This document shows, piece after piece, positions 44,749 to 56,244 of a DNA stretch of 64,000 bases. Source of the DNA: Pandoraea capi (GTDB lineage: Bacteria > Pseudomonadota > Gammaproteobacteria > Burkholderiales > Burkholderiaceae). The first letter of the stretch is position 1. Every line of letters starts with the position of its first letter. The stretch lies in assembly GCF_902459735.1 (NCBI RefSeq), contig NZ_CABPRV010000008.1, positions 62,001 through 126,000 of the forward strand. Direction: 5' to 3'. A model generated the notes under the pieces. That model searched no databases. It saw only the letters and a list, made by a program, of their open reading frames with translations, and was not told the origin of the DNA. Made by a program: the position numbers and the translations under genes.

Positions 44749-45699
44749 ATGACGATGAACCGACGCACGCTGCTGCGCTCCATGACCCTGGCGAGCATGG
44801 CCGCAATGGCTGGCTCCCTGCGCGCCGCCCCGCGTGCCTTTGATACGCGTGCGACGCAGATCCTGCTATGGCCGGGCACGCCGCCCGGTGGCGGCGGCCC
44901 CGGCGGTCAAGTGGAAACGAGTGTCAAGGGCGCCGTCAGCAATGTCGCCGCGCCGTATCTCGACGTCTACGTCCCTGAGCGTCCCAATGGCGCGGCGATG
45001 CTCGTGGCGGCCGGCGGCGGTTACAAGCGCGAACAGATGGGTTCCGAAGCGATTCCCGCCGCGCAGTGGCTCGCCGAGCGCGGTATCACCGCGTTCGTGC
45101 TGGCGTACCGTCTGCCGAACGAGGAATGGGTCGACGGCGCGCTCGCGCCATTGCAGGACGCCCAACGCGCCATGCGCATCATCCGTTCGCAAGCACACCA
45201 GCGCGGGCTGGACGCGGAGCGCGTCGGGGTCCTCGGCTTCTCCGCAGGCGGACATCTGATGGGATTGACGGCAACGCGCTCAGGCTTCGCGTCGTATCGT
45301 CCGGTCGACGACATCGACACGCATTCGGCGCGACCGGCCAACGCCGCGCTGATCTACCCCGTCATCACCCTGCTGCCGCCGTACGACCACACGTCCACGC
45401 GTCGTATCCTCGTCGGCAATCATCCGACGAAGCAGGAAAGCGCAGAGTGGTCCGTGGAAACGCATGTGAAGCACGGGTGCCCGCCGGTCTTTCTGACGCA
45501 GGCGGACGACGATCCCATCTCCAACCCGGAGAACACCCGCATCATGAAGCGCGCCTGCGAGCAGGCCGGGGTGCCGGTCGAGTTCCATCCGCTTGCCAGC
45601 GGAGGTCATGGTTTCGGTATGGGGAAGCCGGGCACGCCGACCGCCGAATGGCCCGCCTTTTACGAGACATGGTTACGCGCTCGCCAGATGATCGCCTGA
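44749..45699 (+). CDS. Exported alpha/beta hydrolase (acetyl xylan esterase/BD-FAE type)
   Basis: 316 residues. The N-terminus NRRTLLRSMTLASMAAMAG has a twin-arginine-like motif followed by a hydrophobic stretch and an AXA-type cleavage site near LRAAPRA. Catalytic features: oxyanion-loop AAGGGYKRE, nucleophile GFSAGGHL, Asp in TQADDDPIS and His in GGHGFG. The family removes acyl groups from carbohydrates or small esters. ATG 44749 is chosen, with ATG 44755 equally possible. No partner genes are obvious. Confidence 0.8.
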   Translation: MTMNRRTLLRSMTLASMAAMAGSLRAAPRAFDTRATQILLWPGTPPGGGGPGGQVETSVKGAVSNVAAPYLDVYVPERPNGAAMLVAAGGGYKREQMGSEAIPAAQWLAERGITAFVLAYRLPNEEWVDGALAPLQDAQRAMRIIRSQAHQRGLDAERVGVLGFSAGGHLMGLTATRSGFASYRPVDDIDTHSARPANAALIYPVITLLPPYDHTSTRRILVGNHPTKQESAEWSVETHVKHGCPPVFLTQADDDPISNPENTRIMKRACEQAGVPVEFHPLASGGHGFGMGKPGTPTAEWPAFYETWLRARQMIA

Positions 45700-45770
45700 A
45701 TGGGAGACGGCAGCCGGTAGCGAGGCGCAAGACGCCTCGCGACTGTCAGTCCGCCGATTAGCCCGCAGCG

Positions 45771-46703
45771 TCAGCCCGCCGTATTCCTCGCCGCAGGCCC
45801 GTGCACCAGACGCGAGTACGAGACGAGCATCGACACCAGTTCCTGCGTGGCCAGCGTGAACGGCGCCGAGCGGCGCGCCACGAGACAGACGTCGCGCGGA
45901 TCGAACGCCTCCCGAATCGGAATGCTCGTCAGCGCGCCGGAGAACAGCGTCAGCTCCGAGAGCACGCGCGGTTCGATCGTCAGATAGTCGGACTCGCAGA
46001 CGATGTGAAGCGTCTCCAGCAGCGACTCCGCCGTCAGCACGATCTTCGGTGCGCCGAGATTCTCGGTATTGAACAGGCTGATCAGCCGGTTTTCGGCGCC
46101 CCCGACAATGCCTGCCGGACGAATACTCACCCACTCGCAATCGACCAGATCACGAATGGACGTGACGTGCGCCTTCGGATGCCCCTTGCGCGCGATCACG
46201 CTGGGCACCGACCGGTACAGACGCTCGATGGACAGATCGACGTCGCTCACCTGCGGGGCGAGCGGCGCGAGCGCGAAATCGAGCCGCCCGTCGCGAATGC
46301 GCTCGATCAGCATCTTCGTGTAGCCGCTGGTGACATGCACCTTCACGCGGGGAAAGCGCTCGACAAAGCGTTTGACCACCGGCAGCAGCAACTCGGCCAG
46401 CGGTTCCGACGTCACGCCGAGCGTGATGTTGCCTTCCTCTTCGCCGCGAGACTGCATGACGTCCTGCGACGCGAGTTCGCAGTCGCGCAAGATCGCGTTG
46501 GCGCGCACCAGAAAGCGCTCACCGATGGGCGTGAGGCTGATGCCCTGATGCGAGCGGTTGAGCAGCGTGACGCCCAACTCGCCCTCCAGGCCCTGAATTG
46601 CCTGCGTCAGGGTGCTTTGTGCGATGTCGAGCGTGCGCGCCGCGGCGCGAAAACTTCCCTGCTCCACCACTGCGCAGAACACTCGAAGCTGGACTAATGT
46701 CAT
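45771..46703 (-). CDS. LysR-family transcriptional regulator (Nac/CynR-like)
   Basis: 310 residues from ATG 46703, which has AGAGG upstream. Helix-turn-helix LRVFCAVVEQGSFRAAARTL and STLTQAIQGLE; effector domain with ITLGVTSEPLAELLLP. It lies at the downstream end of the minus-strand hydrolase-transporter-deacylase-cyclodeaminase cluster, 130 bp after the cyclodeaminase gene, and is its most likely regulator. Confidence 0.85.
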   Translation of the reverse strand: MTLVQLRVFCAVVEQGSFRAAARTLDIAQSTLTQAIQGLEGELGVTLLNRSHQGISLTPIGERFLVRANAILRDCELASQDVMQSRGEEEGNITLGVTSEPLAELLLPVVKRFVERFPRVKVHVTSGYTKMLIERIRDGRLDFALAPLAPQVSDVDLSIERLYRSVPSVIARKGHPKAHVTSIRDLVDCEWVSIRPAGIVGGAENRLISLFNTENLGAPKIVLTAESLLETLHIVCESDYLTIEPRVLSELTLFSGALTSIPIREAFDPRDVCLVARRSAPFTLATQELVSMLVSYSRLVHGPAARNTAG

Positions 46704-46833
46704 GGGACCTCTCATCGTCTTGACGGGCCGGCGCGAGGATCGCGGACATGGCAGTCATGCCCGGGCCGGTTCGCTTGCGCCGCAAACGCGCCATCGTACC
46801 GCACTACCCCGGCGCCCAAGGCCTTCCCGGAAG

Positions 46834-47886
46834 TCAGGCGGCGCGAACGGTCGCGCTGGCCTGCGTCGCCACGGGGGCGACGAGCTGGTACAAGTCCTTG
46901 CAGTTGTCCAGTTCGGGGATCAGATCGATCACACGGCCCACACCCGCGTCGCGCGCGAGGTCGTGCAAATAGCGCAACGTGGAGAAATCTTCGAGCGCGA
47001 AGCCCACGGAGTCGAACACCGTGACCTGTTCGGCCGTCTCACGTCCCGCCACTTCGCCCGACAGCACTTGCCAGAAATGGATGACCGGCGAATTTTCGGG
47101 CAGATGTTGAATCTCGCCCTCGATACGCGTCTGCGGTTCGAACTCCACCATGACGCGCGCCGCCGTCACGATGTCGGTATGCAATTCGGTCTTGCCCGGG
47201 CAGTCGCCGCCAACGGCGTTCAGGTGCATGCCCGGCTCGATCATGTCCGGCGTGAGGATGGTGGCGTTCGCCTTGTCGGCCGTGACGGTCGTCACGATGT
47301 CCGCACCGCGCACGGCGTCGCGCGCTGAGGCGGCGCACACGATGCGCAGGCCGGGCACGTTCGAGAGGTTGCGCACGAGCTTGGCGGTGGCATCCGGATC
47401 GACGTCGAACAGACGGATCTCTTCGATGCCCAGCATCGCGTGAAACGCGAGCGCCTGGAATTCGCTCTGCGCGCCGTTGCCGATCAGGGCCATCACGCGG
47501 CTGTCGGGGCGTGCCTGCATCCTTGCGGCGAGCGCCGACGTGGCGGCCGTGCGCAGCGCGGTCATCAGCGTGAATTCGGACAGCAGCAGCGGCGCGCCGG
47601 TGTGCACGTCGGCCAGCACCGAGAACGCCATCACGGTCAGCAGATTGCGACGCGTATTGATCGGGTGACCGTTGACGTACTTGAAACCGTACAGGTCGCT
47701 GTCGGAGACGGGCATCAGTTCGATGACACCGTCCTTGGAGTGGTTGGCCACACGCGCCGACTTGTCGAACTCGGGCCAGCGCAGGTAGTCGTCGCGGATG
47801 TAATCGGCCAGTGTCTGGATGAACGGTGCGACACCGGTTTTTCGTAACAGCTTTTGAACGTCGTGAATGTCGATATAGCGAGTCAT
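46834..47886 (-). CDS. ocd: Ornithine cyclodeaminase
   Basis: 350 residues, the length of Pseudomonas ornithine cyclodeaminases. It has the characteristic IGNGAQSEFQALAFHAMLG NAD-binding block, LMTALRTAATSALAA substrate segment and DIVTTVTADKANATI. It converts L-ornithine to L-proline and ammonia with bound NAD+. Start ATG 47886. It follows the AstE-like deacylase gene by 94 bp, suggesting that the cluster frees an amino acid and cyclises it. Confidence 0.85.
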   Translation of the reverse strand: MTRYIDIHDVQKLLRKTGVAPFIQTLADYIRDDYLRWPEFDKSARVANHSKDGVIELMPVSDSDLYGFKYVNGHPINTRRNLLTVMAFSVLADVHTGAPLLLSEFTLMTALRTAATSALAARMQARPDSRVMALIGNGAQSEFQALAFHAMLGIEEIRLFDVDPDATAKLVRNLSNVPGLRIVCAASARDAVRGADIVTTVTADKANATILTPDMIEPGMHLNAVGGDCPGKTELHTDIVTAARVMVEFEPQTRIEGEIQHLPENSPVIHFWQVLSGEVAGRETAEQVTVFDSVGFALEDFSTLRYLHDLARDAGVGRVIDLIPELDNCKDLYQLVAPVATQASATVRAA

Positions 47887-47980
47887 GGATTGTCTCGTTG
47901 TCAGAATCAGGTTCGGCCTACATTGGCGTCTGGCTTGGCGAAAATGACGGAAGTGTCGAAGTCGATGGATCGGGCGCCGA

Positions 47981-49108
47981 TCACGCGCCCAGCAGCATGC
48001 CGGTGCGTTGCGAGCGATGCCCCGTGACGCGCCCCAGCGGGTCGCCCGCGTTGACGAAGCGCACGTCGCGTCGCATGTACATCACGCCCTGCGTGCGGCT
48101 CACCAGCGTGGTGATGTCGCCCGTGACCGGGTCCACGATGTCGAAGACCGGCTGATCGATCTCGACCAGCGCGCCGAGGGCAGCCCGATGCACGAGCACG
48201 CCCGCGCACGGTGCGCGGAACTGCTCGCTGCCGGCGAGCGGCGTGGCCGGATACGGCAAGTCGGGCAGCGGCGAGACTTGCCCGTCCACATCGCCCGTGT
48301 AGGTCAGGTATTGCAGGATGGCACTGGCGTCGGCTTCGGCCTGCTCGTACGACACGTCGCGCTGACCGCGATGCTCGACCGTGACCGACACCGGACCGGA
48401 GGGCATCGGATACGTCGCGCCGAAATGCTGGCGAAGCTGATACCACGTGTAGCTCTGCGCTTCGTCGAACGAATGCGCGCCCGAGTCCAGCGCCAGCAGG
48501 TTCGCCTTCGAGCCGAGATAACGGGCCAACGGCTCGACGGCGGGCCAGCATTCGTCGCCGGTGTAAAGATGCATCGTCGCTTCGCGCGAGCAATGCAGAT
48601 CGAGCACGATGTCGGCGTCATGCGCCTGAAGCATCAGCAGCGACTGGAGCGCCCCGAAGGCATCGGTGACGGGACGCGCCAGCAACGCCTCGCGCCATGC
48701 GGCACGCACACGATCCCGGTTGCGCGCGACGTCGTCCGTCAACGCTTCCGGCTGCTGTTCCAGCAACTTCACGACGGCGTCGAACAGCATCGGGAAGCTG
48801 CGGTTGTAGTTGCGACCGCTGGCAAGCTCGAAGCGCCCCTGCGGCGCGCCCATCAACCACTGGTTCAGACCGAGCGGGTTCGCCACGCTCAGCAGCACGA
48901 CTTCCGCGCGCAGACGGCCCTGCGCTTCGAGCACGAGCAACTTCTCGCGAAGCCGGGTGGCGACGAGCATGGCCGGGATCTCGTCGGCGTGCAGCGCGGC
49001 CTGCACATAGACCTTGCGCCCGCAGTTCGCCTCACCGAAGTGCTGTGCCACGACGGATTGCGCGGTGCCGGTACCAACGAACGGCAGGGGGTGGATTACG
49101 CTTTGCAT
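47981..49108 (-). CDS. Succinylglutamate desuccinylase/aspartoacylase family metallohydrolase
   Basis: 375 residues. Zinc ligands match the family: His40 and Glu43 (LHADE), then His172 (LDLHCS). GRNYNRSFP at about 98-106 corresponds to the substrate-binding RNxNR-type motif, and TVEHRG carries the candidate catalytic Glu. The family removes acyl groups from N-acyl amino acids. There are no ast operon genes nearby, so the arginine succinyltransferase pathway is not implied. It is likely co-transcribed with the ornithine cyclodeaminase gene. Confidence 0.8.
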   Translation of the reverse strand: MQSVIHPLPFVGTGTAQSVVAQHFGEANCGRKVYVQAALHADEIPAMLVATRLREKLLVLEAQGRLRAEVVLLSVANPLGLNQWLMGAPQGRFELASGRNYNRSFPMLFDAVVKLLEQQPEALTDDVARNRDRVRAAWREALLARPVTDAFGALQSLLMLQAHDADIVLDLHCSREATMHLYTGDECWPAVEPLARYLGSKANLLALDSGAHSFDEAQSYTWYQLRQHFGATYPMPSGPVSVTVEHRGQRDVSYEQAEADASAILQYLTYTGDVDGQVSPLPDLPYPATPLAGSEQFRAPCAGVLVHRAALGALVEIDQPVFDIVDPVTGDITTLVSRTQGVMYMRRDVRFVNAGDPLGRVTGHRSQRTGMLLGA

Positions 49109-49241
49109 GAATGAAATCGAATCAGGTCGTACAGGTATAGCCAGGGCCGGATCGTGAAAGCACCGGCCGATGAGTCAGTGTAGGCAGACGGGCGTCGCTC
49201 AGGAATGCGGCCGCACCGATCAGGATCATCTTTGCCAATCA

Positions 49242-49273
49242 CCCGGGGGCATCGGAAAACCGATTCCCCCGGG
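49242..49273 (-). terminator. Strong hairpin after the peptide ABC transporter operon
   Basis: CCCGGGGG (49242-49249) and CCCCCGGG (49266-49273), together with an inner CATCGG/CCGAT stem, close a 4-nt loop. No T-run follows on the minus strand. It may terminate, or stabilise, the transporter mRNA and separate it from the deacylase-cyclodeaminase part. Confidence 0.6.
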
Positions 49274-49281
49274 GGCGAACA

Positions 49282-51101
<1,820 letters not shown>

Positions 51102-51105
<4 letters not shown>

Positions 51106-51923
51106 TTCGCCTCCTTCATGCGGGGGTCCAGCAGGTCGCGCACGGCGTCTCCCAGCAGGTTGATGCCGAACAGCGCCAGCGAGATCGCCGTGCCGGGGAA
51201 CAGCACGAGCCAGAACGCCTGCTCGATGGACGAGCGGCCATCGGCCAGCATGCCGCCCCACGTCGGTTCCGGTGCGGGTACGCCCAGCCCCAGAAAGCTC
51301 AGCGCGCTCTCGGCAAGCAAAGCCGAGCCGAACAGCGACGTCGAGAAGATCAGCAACGGCTGCACGCAGTGCGGCAGCACATGCCGGATGAACGTCCAGA
51401 CTTCGGAATTGCCCATCGTGCGCGAGGCGATCACGTAGTCGCGGGTGCGCAACGACAGCACGGCGCCTCGGGCGATACGGCTCACGGACGGCGTGTAAGC
51501 CAGCCCGAGCGCGAGCACTACGCCCCACTTCGACGGCCCGAGCACCGTCATGATGCCCAGCGCCAGCAACAGACCGGGGAACGCCATGAGGGCGTCGACC
51601 AGCATGCCGGCGATACGGTCGAGCCAGCCGCCGACGTAGCCGCAAATGGCGCCGATCAGCGTGCCGCCGGCCAGCGCCAGCATTACCGACGCGAGACTGA
51701 CCGTGATGCTCACGCCCGCACCCGCCATCAGACGCGAGAGCACGTCGCGACCGAAGGCATCGGTGCCGAACCAGTGCTGCATGCTCGGCGCGGCGTAGCG
51801 GGCATAGAGATCCACGTCGATCGGGTTATAGGGGGTGTAGACGAGATCGACCGCGGCGATCAGCACCAGCAGCCCGACCAGAAAGCCGCCAATCCAGAGG
51901 TTGGCGCGATGTAAAGATTTCAT
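51102..51923 (-). CDS. Peptide-type ABC transporter permease (DppC)
   Basis: 273 residues, about six membrane segments. The DppC N-terminus is followed by FGTDAFGRDVLSRLMAG, and the coupling loop is VIASRTMGNSEVWTFIRHVLP. ATG 51923 is five bases after the DppB stop. Stop overlaps the ATPase start. Confidence 0.88.
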
Positions 51924-51928
51924 GGCGT

Positions 51929-52870
51929 TCAGTGTTTGAGTCGGGGGTCGAACAGCGGATAGAGCAGATCCACGATCAGGTTGATCACGACGTAGATCAG
52001 CGCGATCACCAGCAGACATCCCTGCACGACGGGGTAGTCGCGTGCATAAATGCTCTCGACCAGCAAACGCCCCATGCCCGGCAACGTGAAGACGGTTTCG
52101 ATCACGGCGCCGCCCGCGAGCAAGTGCCCCACGACCAGACCGATCACGGTGAGCGCCGGACCGAACGCGTTCGGCAGCGTGTGACGGGCGAGCACGCGTC
52201 GCTCGCTGAGTCCCTTCGCCCGCGCGTGAGCGATGTATTCGAGACGCAGCACGTCGATGCTGCTTGCGCGGATCATGCGCGTGACGACCGCAATTTCCCC
52301 AAGGCTCACGGCAATGACCGGCAGCACGAGATACTTCAGCGACCCCCAACCGGCCTGCGCGAACGTCTGATAGCCGAACGTCGGCAACCAGTGCAGCTTC
52401 ACGCCGAAGACCCAGATCAGCAGAATGCCGGACCAGAAACTCGGGATCGAGACGAGCAGGATCGTCGTCATGACGACAGCCAGATCGCTGCGATGGTTCT
52501 GACGCCATGCGGCGAACAGGCCCGCCGGAATCGCCACGAGACACGCGATTACCGTCGCGCTCAGCACGATCTGCGCCGTCACCGGGAACGCCTCGGCGAT
52601 GAGCGTCGAGACCGGACGATGACGCGCGATCGACATGCCCAGATCACCGCGCAGCAGATGCTCGATCCAGTGCAGGAACTGCATGGGCAGCGACTCGTCG
52701 AGACCGAACTCATGGCGCAGGTGCGCGAGCAATGCCGGGTCGTGGATATCGCCCAGCATCAGCGTGGCCGGATCGCCCGGAATGGCGCGGATCATCGCGA
52801 AGACGAGCACCGCCACGATCACCACCGTGGGGAATGCCATCGCGATACGTTTGAACAGATACGTCGGCAT
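51929..52870 (-). CDS. Peptide-type ABC transporter permease (DppB)
   Basis: 313 residues with the DppB N-terminal PGDPATLMLGD segment and the coupling loop RLEYIAHARAKGLSERRVL. About six membrane segments. Starts four bases after the binding protein stop. Forms the transmembrane channel with DppC. Confidence 0.88.
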   Translation of the reverse strand: MPTYLFKRIAMAFPTVVIVAVLVFAMIRAIPGDPATLMLGDIHDPALLAHLRHEFGLDESLPMQFLHWIEHLLRGDLGMSIARHRPVSTLIAEAFPVTAQIVLSATVIACLVAIPAGLFAAWRQNHRSDLAVVMTTILLVSIPSFWSGILLIWVFGVKLHWLPTFGYQTFAQAGWGSLKYLVLPVIAVSLGEIAVVTRMIRASSIDVLRLEYIAHARAKGLSERRVLARHTLPNAFGPALTVIGLVVGHLLAGGAVIETVFTLPGMGRLLVESIYARDYPVVQGCLLVIALIYVVINLIVDLLYPLFDPRLKH

Positions 52871-52874
52871 GGCC

Positions 52875-54524
52875 TCAGTCCTTCGTCACGTTATAGAAGC
52901 GCTTCAGACGCAGCGGCCAGGTCGTCACGCCATGCAGGCGCGAGCTGACCAGAATCAGGTCCGGCGAGTCGTAGAGCACGAGCATCGGCGCGTCGGCCAG
53001 CATGCGTCGATGCAGTTCGGCGAGCACTTTGGCGCGCACGGCTTCGTTGGTCTCGCCCGAGATGCTGCGCAGCAGCGCAAGCGCATCCGGGTCTTCCCAC
53101 TGCACCAGCGGGTTGCGCGACTTGTCGCCCAGTACGTCGGCGAAGATCAGCGCAGGGTCGGTACGCGCGGTGTAGCCGAAGGCCATCAACTGGAAACGGC
53201 CCGCGCGGTAGTCGGCGAGTTGCTTGCCCCACTCGACCACCTGCAACTTGACGTTGATCCCGGCACGCGAGAGCAACGATTGCAGGTACACGGCCATCGT
53301 GAACATGTGCGAGTAACGACGGTTCGTCTCCAGCGTGATCGTCTGCCCGTGATAGCCCGCTTCCTTGAGCAGCCGTTTGACCTCGGGCAACGACTGCACG
53401 TAGCCCGCTTTCGTGACGTCGGTCGCAAGCGCGCTGGCGTTGGGCACGAGCGACGGGTTGTAGCCCGTGCGCCCTTCCGTGACGGCATTGGCGATGCCCG
53501 GCAGGTCGGCGGCCAGTGCGATGGCGCGTCGCATGCGCACGTCGGAGAGCAGCGGATCGCGGTTCTGGATCAGCAACGCGGCCGGATCGGCGCCGGGTCC
53601 GGCGACGATATGCCAGCCCGGATCCTTCGGCGGCACGATCTGCTCCGACATGTTCATCGCATCGATCTGCCCGGCCATGAGCGCCGAGAGTTGCGACGTC
53701 TCGTCGGGAATCACGACGAAACGCACGTCGGCGTGAGCGATCTTGCTGCCCGCCAGACCGCTGGCTTCTTCCTTGCGCGGCTGGTACCCCTCGAACGGCT
53801 TGAGCAGCACGTACTGCCCCGGCTGCCAGTCGCTGAACCGGTATGGTCCCGTGCCGATGGGATGCACCCACTTGCCCTGTGCATCCACGCTTTCCGGACT
53901 GAGCACCGCCATCGGGCAGCGCGGGTCGGTCATGTGATTGAGGAACAGCGCCGAGGGTTTGTCGAGCGAAAACACCACGGTATTGCGATCCGGCGCTTGC
54001 ACGTCCAGCACCTTGGCCCCGGCATGCCCGTCGTAGGCGCGGCGGCAGTAGAACCCGGTCTTCGGGTTCATGAAGTACTCGTAGCTCCACTTCACATCAG
54101 CGGCGGTCACCGTCTTGCCGTTGTGGAAGTGCACGCCGTGACGCAGATGGAACGTGTAAGTCTTGCCGTCCGGCGAGATGTCCCAGGAGTCGGCGAGCAT
54201 CGGCCCGATGCTCATGTCGGCGCGCAGCGCGACGAGCGACTCGACCACGTGCGCGAGGATGGTGTCGGTCGCGGTATTGCGCAGAATGCTGCCCGGCATC
54301 GACGTGGGCGTGTCGGTACTAAGCGCGAAGCGGATCTCGCGATGCGGCGCTGGCGTAATTGGTGTCGGCGATGCCTGCTGTGCCTGCCCCGCGTCGGTTT
54401 GCGCGACTGCCGTGCCCGCGAGTGCGAGGGCGGCGAGCGTCGTGGCGGCTGCGGCAAGGGTCGCGCCGCGCAGACGTGCACGTATGCCGGGACGCGACGT
54501 TGTCGTCATTGTTTTTGGGAACAT
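52875..54524 (-). CDS. Peptide-type ABC transporter substrate-binding protein (DppA/OppA family)
   Basis: 549 residues with a signal peptide ending near GTAVAQ and the SBP_bac_5 fold: the ALSTDTPTSMPGS start, the WDISPDGKTYTFHLRHGVHFHNG signature, and GTGPYRFSDW. It captures a peptide or peptide-like ligand in the periplasm. Neighbouring C45 hydrolase and deacylase genes hint at an N-acylated amino compound. ATG 54524 lacks a clear ribosome site and ATG 54509 is an alternative start. Confidence 0.87.
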   Translation of the reverse strand: MFPKTMTTTSRPGIRARLRGATLAAAATTLAALALAGTAVAQTDAGQAQQASPTPITPAPHREIRFALSTDTPTSMPGSILRNTATDTILAHVVESLVALRADMSIGPMLADSWDISPDGKTYTFHLRHGVHFHNGKTVTAADVKWSYEYFMNPKTGFYCRRAYDGHAGAKVLDVQAPDRNTVVFSLDKPSALFLNHMTDPRCPMAVLSPESVDAQGKWVHPIGTGPYRFSDWQPGQYVLLKPFEGYQPRKEEASGLAGSKIAHADVRFVVIPDETSQLSALMAGQIDAMNMSEQIVPPKDPGWHIVAGPGADPAALLIQNRDPLLSDVRMRRAIALAADLPGIANAVTEGRTGYNPSLVPNASALATDVTKAGYVQSLPEVKRLLKEAGYHGQTITLETNRRYSHMFTMAVYLQSLLSRAGINVKLQVVEWGKQLADYRAGRFQLMAFGYTARTDPALIFADVLGDKSRNPLVQWEDPDALALLRSISGETNEAVRAKVLAELHRRMLADAPMLVLYDSPDLILVSSRLHGVTTWPLRLKRFYNVTKD

Positions 54525-54612
54525 CGGAAATCGTTGGGATAGAAAGAGCCGGCGCCGGGACGTCGTCTCCCGAAGACGTCACGCGGCGCGTCTGAACGAC
54601 CGGCTGGCGATC

Positions 54613-55734
54613 TCAGCGCAGGCGGTATTCCACGAATTCGCGAGATTCGTACGGCTTGCGCGCGATCCACAGCACGCCCTCGGCGGCGTCCATGAGCGTG
54701 GTCGAGACCGTCGCGGCAATGCTGTCGAAGCTGACCTTGCGCGGCACGCGCAGCACGCCGACCGGTGCGCCGAAGTCGTCCGCCAGCACCGCCTTGATGA
54801 CGTTCCAGTCGATCTTGCCCTGCGTGCGACGCGCGTCTTGCAGCGCCTGCGTGACGCGGCGCTGACGGTAGATCGAGTCCGGGCTCTTGGCCAGACCGAG
54901 ATCGCGCAGCTTGGTGCGCGCCACCGGGCACATCCAGTGGTTGGCGTGCACGAGCACGTCGTCTTGCGGCGTGAGCCAGAAGATTTCGTCCGGCGCGCAT
55001 TCGAGATCGACGGCTTCGCCCTTGGCGTCGGCAAGCATCAGATTGTTCGAGGCATAACGACGCGTGCTCCACAGCGCCTTCATGGCGTCGGCCATGCTGG
55101 TCGAGTCGAGCATGCGGCGGCGAATCAGGGCGAGCGGCGTGTCCGCCTGGCTGGCGTTGACGTAATCGCGATCGGACGTGAGGAAGTTGCCGGAGAGCGA
55201 GAGCCCGGCGCTGTTGATGCCATGACGGCCCAGCGTGCCGGCCTCGGTGAACACCAGCAGGTCGGGACCGTCGTCGCGCCGCATGCGCAGCACGATGCCG
55301 GTATCGGCGCACTCCGCACGCCAGTCCCAGTTGTGCGCGTGCATCAGGCGGCCGGTCGCGCTGGACGGCGGCATGACGATGAGTCCGGTACACCCGTCGT
55401 CGAGCGCCTTGCGGGCTTCGCCGATCTCATCGTGGCCGTACATCATTTCCGTGCGGCAGTTGATGAGCACGATGTCCTCGATCGTGAGCCCTGCGCCTTC
55501 GGCAATGCCGCGCATCTCTTCGAGATAGCTCGCATCGAACGCTTCGATGATCGGCACCATGCGTGCGGACAGGGCGCGCTGACGCTCGTGCGACACACCG
55601 CGCTTGTCGAGTTGCGAGCGATACAGGGCGAGGCTGCGCGCCACGCGCTCAGGCACCTGACGTCCGTGCGCAAGTCCTCGCTCGAAGGGGCCGCCGCTCA
55701 CATCGACCAGCGGAAAGGCTTCATTGGCATTCAT
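54613..55734 (-). CDS. C45-type N-terminal nucleophile hydrolase (acyl-CoA:6-APA acyltransferase-like)
   Basis: 373 residues. The autocatalytic cysteine of the family is seen as Cys115 in DDGCTGLIV, followed by HNWDW and GINSAGLSLSGN segments. Related enzymes hydrolyse or transfer acyl groups on amides, for example isopenicillin N acyltransferase and carcinine hydrolase. Processing before Cys115 would give an alpha chain and a beta chain. No signal peptide, so a cytoplasmic deacylase acting after uptake is plausible. The start is taken as ATG 55734; a TTG at 55752 is possible. Head of the transporter cluster. Confidence 0.8.
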   Translation of the reverse strand: MNANEAFPLVDVSGGPFERGLAHGRQVPERVARSLALYRSQLDKRGVSHERQRALSARMVPIIEAFDASYLEEMRGIAEGAGLTIEDIVLINCRTEMMYGHDEIGEARKALDDGCTGLIVMPPSSATGRLMHAHNWDWRAECADTGIVLRMRRDDGPDLLVFTEAGTLGRHGINSAGLSLSGNFLTSDRDYVNASQADTPLALIRRRMLDSTSMADAMKALWSTRRYASNNLMLADAKGEAVDLECAPDEIFWLTPQDDVLVHANHWMCPVARTKLRDLGLAKSPDSIYRQRRVTQALQDARRTQGKIDWNVIKAVLADDFGAPVGVLRVPRKVSFDSIAATVSTTLMDAAEGVLWIARKPYESREFVEYRLR

Positions 55735-56244
55735 CGTGTTTTGTCTCGTCAAGTCCTGAATCTGGCTGGATTTTCATGGGTTTCCTGCATGCAAGGCACA
55801 TGTCGGAACCATGACACCCAATCATCGTAAGAGGCCAAATCTCGCCCGGGAAGCACGGACTCGGCGATCGGTATCGCTTTTGCCGATCACGACGCCTCGC
55901 GCCCGCAGAAAAACCGTTCATCTGCCGGAGCGCGCGCGCCGCGAAGTCCCATCGGCGTTGTCGGCGGCGATTCCCTCCAAACAGGCTCGAATCAGGGTTT
56001 TCCCGAAGACTAAAACCCTATCGGAAAAATCGATCGTGAACCGTAGAAGTTGGCTTCCGCGACATTTCTTTTTCTTGAAAACTCTGCCCTCGTCAATGCA
56101 GGCGGCCCGCCGCCGCTTGACGTGCGGACCGTCGATCCGGCGGCGGACGCTCGACTTGCGAATCACTCTTACAACAACCCCGCACGGCAACGCCGACTCG
56201 CCGCGCTGCGCCGTCGCGGGTTCAAGTCCCTTGGAGATGTCACG
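55735..56244. other. Non-coding region between the C45 hydrolase and porin genes
   Basis: 510 bp carrying two divergent promoters. I see no conserved gene, repeat or convincing hairpin. A GGGTTCAAGTCCC stretch near 56218-56230 recalls a tRNA T-arm, but no cloverleaf surrounds it. Confidence 0.5.

Noticed and set aside
56214-56234. GGGTTCAAGTCCC resembling a tRNA T-arm upstream of the porin gene
   Set aside because: No acceptor stem, anticodon arm or CCA-adjacent pairing can be drawn around it.
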